Source: Auxenochlorella pyrenoidosa
Lineage: Eukaryota; Chlorophyta; Trebouxiophyceae; Chlorellales; Chlorellaceae
Direction of reading: 5' to 3'
Length of the DNA stretch: 23,215 nt
Assembly (NCBI GenBank): GCA_001430745.1
Contig: KQ481955.1
Coordinates: 604,839-628,053 of the forward strand
The notes below the pieces were generated by a model that was not told the DNA's origin, made no database searches, and was given only the letters and a program-made list of their open reading frames with translations. The translations under genes were made by a program, and so were the position numbers. Positions 1 through 7,860 of this stretch are shown here, one piece after another; the stretch's first letter is position 1, and each line of letters opens with the position of its first letter.

Positions 1-198
1 GCGCGCCGCTGGTCCGGCTGCCGGCTGTCGCAGGGCTAAGCGAACCTGGTTGCGTGCATGGCCAGCAACCCACGGATGCTCAGCCCACCACCTGCCAACC
101 CATCTGTGTGCGAGCAACCCGCACCAGCGCTGGGTGCTTACTGCCTTGGGCACGTGCCTGACCCGCCGCCTGCCCCCTTCCCCCCCCCCCCCCTGCAG

Positions 199-862
199 AC
201 CAATTCCCCCCCTGGGAGTACCTGGTGTCCGAGGTGGAGTGCCGCGCCCTGCTGGACACGGTCTGCCAGGTGCAGCAGGCCACACGCGCCTCCTCCGCCA
301 CGCCCGAGGTCAGCGCCGGGCCCTTAGGGACACTAGCCGCTGGGAGGGGGGACAGGCGAGGCATTGCAGCTGCTTTGCATGCGCCCGGAGATGCTGTCAG
401 GCAGGGTGCGGTCGCGGCTGGCGGTTGTGCATCATCTCTGGCAGCACACCCCCGCCGGCGGTGCGGAGGGGCGCCTCACCTGCCCACCGGCCCCATCTGC
501 AGGGCCAGAAGATGCCTACGCCGCCCTCTGCTGAGCGGCGCAACACCCCGCCAGAGCAGCGAGAGCAGCAGCAGCAGCAAACAGCAGCAGCACCAGCACC
601 TGAGCAGCAGCAAGGGGGGCAGCAGCCAGCCATGGCGGCACAGCCACAGCAAGGCCAGGAGCAGTCGCTGGCGCAGCCGCATCACCAAGAGGTTATGCAG
701 GCGGCAGCAGCAACGGCAGCAGCAGCAACAGCGGCCCCTGCTGCCGTTGGCGCCCCTGACTTTACCCAGCTTCCCCCCCAGCAGGCACAGCAGGCTATGA
801 GGCTCGAGCAGCGAAACGAGCAGCAGCACCACCGCCAGCACCTCACAGAGCACCAGCAGTAC

Positions 863-915
<53 letters not shown>

Positions 916-1216
916 CCTGCTGCACCTCGACCTCCCCGCCCTCCCAGACCAGTTCATCCCGGTGGCTGAAGGCCAGCACCAGCAGCCCCCGCCAGCACAG
1001 CCGTACGCCCAGCACCAGGGCCCAGAGCGCGCAGCCTCCCTGCCGCACGCAGGCAGCATCGGCGCGCAGCTGGCCCAGCTGGCAAGCCGTGCTGGTTCTG
1101 CAGGCGACGGCGCTGCAGGCATGGTGGGCGGCGTGGCGCTTCCGCCCGGCTCCAAGATCACGGTGGGGGACGTCACGAGCCTGCTGCTCCCCCCGCAGGC
1201 GCCGCCGCAGGGCTAG
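199..1216 (+). CDS. 3' end of a gene for a glutamine-rich protein (partial, unrecognised)
   Basis: Two exons are visible, 199-308 and 503-1216, and the 5' part lies outside the window. The first follows a C-run and a TGCAG acceptor. It encodes a compact, possibly folded stretch (QFPPWEYLVSEVECRALLDT) and ends at a GTCAGC donor in phase 0. The second starts after CTGCAG, continues the frame and stops with TAG at 1214-1216. It encodes a low-complexity tail rich in Gln, Ala and Pro, with a 17-residue Gln run at 863-913, and ends near SKITVGDVTSLLLPP. Such tails are common in algal transcriptional regulators and RNA-binding proteins, but I cannot assign a family. No TGTAA was found in the following pyrimidine-rich DNA. 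The splice phase agreement is good; the function is unknown. Confidence 0.5.
863..913 (+). repeat. (CAG)n tract encoding polyglutamine
   Basis: One CAA followed by sixteen CAG codons encodes 17 consecutive glutamines inside the Gln-rich reading frame. The tract is nearly pure, so it is likely to vary in length between strains. The opposite strand reads as a long Leu run, which I regard as a shadow. Confidence 0.9.
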
Positions 1217-2228
1217 CACGCCGCCAACCGGCCGGGTGGCATCCCACCGACCCTGCCAGTTCCTGCCGGCCTGCTGCCGGCTGGCTTGCACCCAGAGGTC
1301 TGCAGGCCCGGTAGAGGTTTCCTGCCTGCCATGGCCGCCGGGGCTGCCTGCTGCCCCGCTTGGCGTGGCATGGTTGCGGGCAAGTGCCTGCTGCCCCCGC
1401 CCCCCTTTCCGCACCAACCAACACCGGATTGAACGCTTTGAGGCCCCGCCTACTGAGGGCCCAACCCCCGCACCCAATTCTTTGCGCCCCCCTGCTTCCT
1501 GCTCCCTCTGGCTTCCGGCTCTGTCGGGGGGCCTGCCTCTGTCTGTGGTCCTCGTGCCCCATCGAGTCAGGACCCCGACGCTCTGCCCTCTTCCTTTGAT
1601 ATGGCAAGAGAAGACTCCTATACGAACTGCCGCACTGTTTGCTGTCCCGTGCCTGTGTTGCAGGTGCACCCTGCACCCCCACCCTCCCTGTGCAGCCCCT
1701 CACCTTTTCACCCTCTCCTTGCGCTCCCTCTGAAGCTGTCGCCAGCCAGTTGCATAGCTCACACGCAGGCTCCATATCCAACTCTCCTTCCCAGCCTGGG
1801 CGGTGCACGCGTGCCTCCCGGCCTGGCTGTCTTGCCCTGCCACCAGCGTGCACCCACCCCCCTTGGGGCCCTAGCGCCACCCCCTGATGCCCCACCACCC
1901 CATGCCTGTGCACAGCCTTCGATTGTCCTGAATCCCTGCGTTTCATATGCTAGCTGAGCGCCAGGTCTACAAATGCAGCAGTTTGCAACAAGCAGCCGCA
2001 GTCCGGCATGGCCGGCGAACACCGGAGTTGGAAAGGACAACAGAGGGAGGGAGGGAGCATGAGCAGCCGTGCGCTCTGATCCGGGCAGCGCCCCGCATAG
2101 CGTTGCCCTGAGACGCATCCGCCAGCCGCCAGTCTCGGCGGTTAAGTCTGGCTGCAGAACCAGGGGTGGACTCTGAGCTCATGCCAAGCTGGGCACCCGC
2201 CGGCAGCGGCGCTGTGCTGGCAGTGCAT
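1217..2228. other. Convergent intergenic region, pyrimidine-rich on the plus strand
   Basis: This separates the end of the Gln-rich gene from the end of the minus-strand glutaredoxin gene. The plus strand is strongly C/T-rich, typical of an algal 3' untranslated region. I see no TGTAA on the plus strand here. Open frames exist on both strands, but they lack family motifs and splice partners. I see no gene in it. Confidence 0.6.
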
Positions 2229-3700
2229 TTACAGCGCCCCCACGTCGCGCAGCATCACCTCCAGCTGCCCGTTGCGTGCCAGCGCCTGCCAGGAGGGGGC
2301 GATGAGTGGGGGCGGGGCGTGGGTGCAGAGGAGGCGGGGCAGCGAGCTGGGTTCAGGCCCACCCTGGACACCTGCCACTGAACGCTACAGGCAAGCTGTG
2401 CCCGCTGCGACATTCAACACAGGGCACTCAGCCGGGACAGCCCCGCCCAGGCACTCACGTCTGTGTCGTCGCCGCCGCCGATGAACTTGCCACCCACGAA
2501 CACGCGCGGCACCGAGCGCCCGCCGGTGATCTCCTGCAGGCGGGCGAGCAAGCCACAGGCATGGGGTTTGGTTGAGTGTTGGGGGAGCAGGGGTTTTGGC
2601 GATGCCTGATCCGTCAGGCATGCAGCTGCAAACAGACCAGCAAGGCGGAAGGGCTGGCCCCCGCTAGTTTTCAGGAGGCGCGCACGGTGCTGCTTGGCTA
2701 GGCAGCTAGGGCAGGAGCCCAATGGCACACACAGTGACGGACGCGTTTGCAGCTGCTGACCCACCAGCAGGTAGTCTTGGATGGCCGCGCCATCGCTGCA
2801 GGTTGCGCAACAGACCAGGGCAAGGCGAGCAGCGGCTCAGGAAAGCAGACATGCCAGGCGCGCCAGCAAAGAACGTGGCCTGAGGCAGCCAGAGCCAGTG
2901 CGCGCGCACGCCTGGCGCGCTCCTCTTGCGCTGCTTGAGGGCTGAGCGCACCGCAGAGGCTTAGGCAACACAACCAACCTGGCGCTCGCTGGGCAACAGC
3001 AAAGGCGCAGGAACCCCCGTCGCCTCGCATCTGCCGTGCCAACGGGCGCAGCAGCACGGACACGCGCCACCCGGCTGGAACACTGCTGGGCACGCAGGCA
3101 CCTCGCCGCCCTCCTGGCCCCGGACGATGCGCCGCTGGCAGGCCCTGGCAGCACGGCGGCTCACTTCCTGCTGTCCAGCTCCATCACGTAAAAGTTCTTG
3201 AGGAAGCGCTGCAGGGCGCGCTTGGCCTTGGTGCAGTAGGGGCAGTAGGTCTTGCTGCAGGCAGGGGCAAGCCATGGTGCCGGCAGGGTAGTGGGGGCTG
3301 GGCGGCGGCCCTGTCGCGTGGCGCACGGCAACCAGTCACGGCAGGCCCTACATGGGGAGCTAGCAGCATGCAGGAGGCTGTGGGTGCGCACACAGGCACT
3401 GCAGATGTCCACACCCCAGGCCCCCGCTCAGCGGCAGCGGACAGGTGGCCCACCTGAACACGCAGACCTGCAGGGCATTAAGGAAAGTACCGAGGACGCA
3501 CAAGATTGGCTGATTGTGCATAAAAGGTAGTAGTGACGATCTGCCAGTGCTGCGACACGATGCACCACGAGGCCTCCCAACATCGGCAAGGCGTCACGCA
3601 GCGGCTGGGCGGCTGGCAGCAGCACTGGCCATTCCCGCCAACTCCCACGCGCCTTGTTGCCTGCGATCGCCTGATCCACGATCTGCTTCGCACTCGCCAT
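2229..3700 (-). CDS. GRX: Glutaredoxin, dithiol CPYC class (about 104 aa, 6 exons)
   Basis: Glutaredoxins reduce disulfides and glutathione-protein mixed disulfides using glutathione. The model, on the minus strand, is exons 3653-3700, 3454-3467, 3165-3254, 2765-2795, 2459-2533 and 2229-2285. Phases agree throughout and give 104 residues, the usual size for this class. The active site C25-P-Y-C28 sits in FSKTYCPYC. The SVP stretch with cis-Pro70 and the GGGDDT glutathione-binding motif (80-85) are present. Start at 3700 has an excellent context (GCCATGG) and gives MASAKQIVDQAIAGNK, the family's usual first helix. In-frame ATGs at 3736 and 3811 would add 12 or 37 residues, so a longer targeted form is possible. 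Exon 2 is only 14 nt and intron 1 begins with GC instead of GT. The stop codon lies within a TGTAA. Without the longer start I see no targeting peptide, so the cytosol is likely. Confidence 0.9.
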
Positions 3701-4150
3701 GGCTGCAGCTGTCGGCTTTGCGGCGGCAATGCCCATGAAATGCTGGGGGTGCAGCTGGGTCCCTCCAGAGACAGATGATCTAACTTGTTGGACGGGTGGT
3801 CTGCAGAACAACGCAAGGAAACTCGAGTGTCCGCTTCTGCCCGCTGCTCATGCCAGCGGGTGCCAGCTGGGTGCCAGCTGCATGCGCACACGACTGCCCC
3901 ACAGAGCACTGCCTCTTGCATCCGAAGGGATGTTACATACAGAATCGATCATGAATCAATTGTGAGATAAAAAAGAACAGGTCATTCAATCCCTCGACTG
4001 CAGACAGACAAAACTTGCGGGGCATCATGCAGCAGCGGTGATTGGTCTCAGCACGTTTTGTCCACCACCGGTACATGCAGCGGGCCGCTGGCGCGGACAG
4101 TACAGAGCGTGCGTGCCACTTGTGTGCGGCTGATCAACCAGCCCTTCAGC
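3701..4150. other. Intergenic: glutaredoxin promoter side and 3' UTR of the upstream minus-strand gene
   Basis: About 450 bases lie between two minus-strand genes read in the same direction. The part near 3701-3811 is the 5' flank of the glutaredoxin gene. A TGTAA on the minus strand (3933-3937) and an AT-rich patch at about 3935-3980 fit the 3' end of the gene that stops at 4151. No separate gene is seen. Confidence 0.5.
3933..3937 (-). terminator. TGTAA poly(A) signal candidate
   Basis: The plus strand reads TTACA, giving TGTAA on the minus strand about 215 bases after the stop codon of the gene ending at 4151. TGTAA is the usual green-algal poly(A) signal. A chance match is possible for a five-base motif. 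Confidence 0.45.
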
Positions 4151-4878
4151 TCAGATGGCCCCTGTGAGCTTGGAGGCCACGGCCAGCGCGGAGATGACCA
4201 GGATGATGATAAGGAAGTAGTTGTTGCCCATTTTCTGCAGGCACGGAGAGCAGCCAAGGGCTGGGTGGAACTCAGAAGAAGTGCCGCGGCTGCCGGCACT
4301 GGCACACGGGTGGAGGCCAGGGGTGGGTGCCGGCAGGCGAGCTGCAGGTGCTGGGGTTGCGAATTGGGAGAGGGTACGCCTCCGGCCAGGCCAGCTCAGC
4401 CGCACCTGGTTGGGTGCGCCGCCCAGGCCGTAGTACTCGCGCCGCAGTCGTGCCTTCATCTCTGGGCTCATGGTGTCACGCGGCGGCTGACAGGAGGGGA
4501 GCGGGGCACGGCAGCACAGAGTTATGGCGACGCCAGAGTGCTATGTCGGGATGGCAACAGGGAAAAGACAAAAGCCACGCTCCACTGCCGCAGCAGTTTG
4601 ATCAAACCTTCCACATAGATGCAATGCTGTTCGCCTCAGTTGCCCCAACGCACTGGAGGGTTCTCGTCGGCATAGAGGTACTTGGGAGACTCCGTCTTGC
4701 CCGCCTCGGCCTCGGCGCCGCCGCCTTTGCTGCCAGAGGGCGTCACACGGCCGCTCTCTTCATTGAACTCCCGAAGCGGCCGGTTGTCTGCACGGACCAC
4801 TAGCCTGGAGCGCTGGCGGGAGCCGGAGCTGGGCGCCGAAACAGGGCGGGCGCCCGAGAGCCGCACACTCGCCATCAT
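4151..4878 (-). CDS. Small plastid-targeted single-pass membrane protein (about 129 aa, 3 exons)
   Basis: Exons on the minus strand are 4654-4878, 4406-4486 and 4151-4234, all joined in phase 0, for 129 residues. The first 30 residues are rich in Ser, Arg and Ala and end in RLVVRA, typical of an algal chloroplast transit peptide. The middle runs KYLYADENPP (exon 1) into PPRDTMSPEMKARLRREYYG (exon 2), a charged stretch. Then follows one hydrophobic span, NNYFLIIILVISALAVASKL (exon 3), near the C-terminus. I infer a thylakoid or envelope protein with its N-terminal part on one side of the membrane. The arrangement reminds me of small proteins conserved in photosynthetic eukaryotes, but I cannot name it. 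Exon 1 read without splicing stops five codons later, so a short 80-residue product could be mistaken for the whole gene. Confidence 0.75.
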
Positions 4879-5378
4879 AATGCCTCAACGCTCAGATCGC
4901 TATTTCGGTCGGGCGAAATGACCGCCTGCGACAGCAGCAAGCCTCACAAGCAGCGGCATGCTCCTGCTGGGCCTGGCGAGCTTGTCTGCCCAGAGATTCC
5001 GCAGTGCTGCGGGGCTGGTCTTCGATAGTCAGCAGCAGGTATCAGCAGGCTTCAGTGCCTGACCTGCCGCAAGTGGTTGCTGGGGCAGCTCCTTTCGCAG
5101 GGGCTCCCGGGCGCTTCTATTGCCCAGCCCTCTGCAGAAACAGTGCAGCCCACAAGTAGATCAACGGCTACGCCCTTGCGCGCTCTTCCGACTATCTGAC
5201 CCAAAGCCTGGATCGTCGCTATCGTAGGCAAGGACCTTGCCAAAGGGTGAAAGCCAGGAAAGGGAACGTTTGTACGCAGCCATCTCGTGCTGCCAGCTCC
5301 AGGGCCGGACCACCAGCGCTGCCGCCCAGCCTCCCCACGTCTCTGCGCTGCTTGCAGGAAAGCCTGCCTGGCGCTGCC
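4879..5378. promoter_or_regulatory. Divergent promoter region between the plastid-protein gene and the ArfGAP gene
   Basis: About 500 bases separate two start codons that point away from each other, so both promoters and 5' leaders must lie here. I see no clear TATA box. A plus-strand frame is open upstream of the ArfGAP ATG, but it lacks family similarity and I treat it as leader sequence. Confidence 0.5.
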
Positions 5379-7624
5379 ATGGTGCGGAACGACAAGCTGA
5401 GCGTCACTGCGCAGCAGAATGAGCGGCACAAGGCCATCCTGTCGGCGCTTCTGAAGCAGGAGGAGAACCGGCGCTGCGCTGATTGCGGCTCACGCGGCCC
5501 CACCTGGGCCTCTGTCAACCTGGGCGTGTTTGTCTGCCTCAACTGCTCTGGTGAGGGGTCCAGCGAATCGGTCGCCCAAAGCCCGAGATGCACAGGGCGC
5601 TTTGTCGTCTGCACCGACAGCGGCATTCCTGGCAGCGCTGCCCTCGCAACAGTGGTGATCTGCTCCCGGCCCCGCAGGCGTGCACCGCAGCCTAGGCGTG
5701 CACAACTCCAAAGTCCGCAGCTGCAACCTGGTGAGCGTCGCTGGGAAGCCAGGCACACGAGCCCCAGCCCTGGCTGCTGCACGCCGCTCCGCCCAGCAGT
5801 GGCGCAGGCACTTGCGGATGTCCTGTGCAGGCTGGAGCGCACGCCAGGCCTTGTGTACCAGCGAGCAGGCTGCCGCCCTGGCTGGCACCCCCCGCCGTGC
5901 CGCAGGACACGTGGCTGCCCGAGCAGGTGGCCTTTGTGTCGGCGATGGGCAACGCGCGCGCCAACGCGTTTTGGGAGGCGCGCCTGCCGCCCGACTTCCG
6001 CCGCCCGCCCGAGAACGACATGGCCCTGCTGCGCGCCTACATCACCGACAAGTATGTGGAGCGGCGCTACGCGGCGCAGGGCTACAGCGAGCCGCCCGGC
6101 ATCGACAACTACGCCACCCACCCGGTGCGCCGCAGGGGCATGGGCATGCTGGTCTGGGCGTGCAGCATGGCCGATGCCGCTGCGCGCTGGGGGCCTGCTG
6201 GCTTGGGCTGGCGAGGTTGGAATAGGGCGGCTATGCTGCCCAGACTGCGATGGCAGTGCCGCCTCTGGAGCTGCTGAGACTGCTGAGACTTGGCGCGCCC
6301 CTCGCTGTCCGGCCTGCAGTTCATGGTGCAGCAAACAGCTGCTGAGGGCGGCGCAGCTGGCGGCCAGGAGCAGGCGGCCCAGCCTGCAGCAGCTGCGCCC
6401 GAAGCACCTGCACCCGCCCCTGCAAGGCTGGCTGTCGGCGTGCCAGCGCCAGCAGCTGCGCCCAAGCAGCCTGAGCCACCCGCGCCCAGCTTTGACTTGC
6501 TGAGCTTGGACGATCCTGCACCAATGCCGGCGCTGGCACCCGCTGCGCAGCCTGCTTGGGATGCGTTTGCAACGCCGCCACCCGCGCCTGCGGCACCCGC
6601 GCCGTCGGCTGTTGCCCCGGGTGCAGCAACCAGCGCAGCGGCTGGCAGCTGGGATCCCTTTGGCGGCAGCAGCGCACCGTCAGCGCCTGCCCCCGTGCCG
6701 GCCCCCGCAGAGGTCTTCGACCCCTTCCGAGTGCAGCAGCCACCCGCACCCGCCAACGTTGCCAACGGCAGCCTGCACCGCCACAGCAGCAGCGGCAGTG
6801 CGGCTGGGGCCCCCGCTCCCCCAGCCCCTCTCGCAGCTGCGGCTCCTACACCAGCGGATCCCTTTGCAGCCAATTCGCTGGCGCCGCCTGCTGCAACTCG
6901 TGCAGCCGCCCCCCAGCCCGCCGCTGCATCTGAGCTGGCAGCGACTGCGCCGGGCATGGCGACGGTCGCTGCGCCTGCGGGAGCTGCTGCTGGCCAGAAG
7001 GGCCCCTTGTCCAACGACGACATCATGGCGCTCTTCTCAAAGCCGGCAGAGCCACAGTTTGGCCAGCCGGCGCTCTTCTCAAAGTCGGCAGAGCCGCAGC
7101 TTGGCCAGCCGGCGCTGCAGCAGCCGCAGTTTGGCCAGCCGGCACAGGCGCAGGCGCAGCACGCACGCAGTGCAAGCTATGGCGCCGGCTTGCTGTCGGG
7201 CGGTGCTCCGGGCAGCCAGGCCCTTCCGAGCATGCACCCAGGCATGCATGCCGCGGCCAGTGCCCCGCAGCTGCACCCCCAGGCTGGCGTGAGGCCGGGA
7301 CAGGGTTCCTTCCTGCCCCAGCCGCACCAGCAGCATTCAGCCTTTAGCATGGCGCAGCAGCAGCATGCGCAGCACCTGCAAGCGGCTGGTGCGGCAGGGC
7401 ACGACCTATTTGCCAGCCTGGCACCGCAGACGCAGCAGGCGTCTATGCGGGCCGGGTCGGGCGGCATGGGAGCTGTAGGCATGGCCATGGGTGCGGGCGT
7501 GGGCATGGCGGCGCAGCAGGTTGCCCCCCGCGCTGTGCCCGTCCTGCAGCAGCCGGCACCCCCGGTGGTGCCTGTGGTGCCGGCACAGCAGGGCTTTGCT
7601 GACTTCAGCGCATTTTCAACCTGA
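5379..7624 (+). CDS. ArfGAP-domain protein, AGD5/NEVERSHED-like (about 582 aa, 4 exons)
   Basis: ArfGAPs switch off ARF GTPases on trans-Golgi and endosomal membranes and so control coat shedding. Exons are 5379-5550, 5678-5730, 5906-6124 and 6320-7624, with consistent phases. The zinc finger is C33-X2-C36-X16-C53-X2-C56, followed by the arginine finger R61 in GVHRSLGVHNSKVRS. DTWLPEQVAFVSAMGNARAN then matches plant AGD5 closely. The last exon encodes a long Ala/Pro/Gln-rich tail. It contains a clathrin-box-like LLSLD (about 208-212), three DPF motifs (about 260, 282 and 328) of the kind bound by adaptor ears, and a DIMALF motif also seen in the AGD5 group. A 14-residue segment is duplicated in tandem. 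The start at 5379 has good context (GCCATGG) and directly precedes the conserved region. TGTAA lies 135 bases after the stop. Confidence 0.92.
7028..7111 (+). repeat. Two tandem 42-bp coding repeats in the ArfGAP tail
   Basis: Units 7028-7069 and 7070-7111 encode ALFSKPAEPQFGQP and ALFSKSAEPQLGQP. A shorter third copy follows (ALQQPQFGQP). The unit is 14 codons, so the frame is kept. Confidence 0.9.
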
Positions 7625-7860
7625 GCAGCCTCGACGCTGCGGGTTGCCGTGAGTAATGTTCTCAACTCAAACTATTCCGTGACTTGTATTGCTTCCACTT
7701 CCTTGCTCTCCTATGCCTGTTCCTTCCCTTCTGTTCCAGCCTGTCATACAGGCCCTTGTGTAAGCGATCTGCAGTGGTGGCTGCCTGGCAGTGAAGGTGG
7801 AAACGAGCCTGGGATGTACTCCTGTTGATTGCACGCGCTTGCTGTGCCTGAGCTGCCTCG
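7625..7860. other. Short convergent 3' region
   Basis: Only 236 bases separate the stop codons of the ArfGAP (plus) and the dehydrogenase (minus). Their 3' UTRs must be short or overlap. The plus-strand signal is described separately; no TGTAA is seen on the minus strand here. Confidence 0.6.
7759..7763 (+). terminator. TGTAA poly(A) signal candidate for the ArfGAP gene
   Basis: TGTAA on the plus strand, 135 bases after the ArfGAP stop, at a distance normal for green algae. Confidence 0.6.

Noticed and set aside
476..1669. Long minus-strand frame with a Leu run opposite the Gln-rich exon
   Set aside because: It is the complement of the CAG repeat and GC-rich coding DNA. It crosses the end of the plus-strand gene and has no family motif.
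4636..4878. Stand-alone 80-residue gene ending VRWGN
   Set aside because: A GTGCGT donor lies just before that end, and splicing in phase 0 to the next two exons gives a sensible transit peptide plus membrane protein.
5247..5378. In-frame upstream extension of the ArfGAP
   Set aside because: The sequence before Met at 5379 has no similarity to the family, and the later ATG has the better context.
5219..6334. Minus-strand frame of about 370 codons opposite the ArfGAP
   Set aside because: It overlaps three exons and the introns of a well-supported ArfGAP and shows no recognisable domain.
6109..7026. Minus-strand Ala/Gly-rich frame of about 305 codons
   Set aside because: It is antisense to the Ala/Pro-rich ArfGAP tail; its composition follows from GCN/CCN codons on the other strand.
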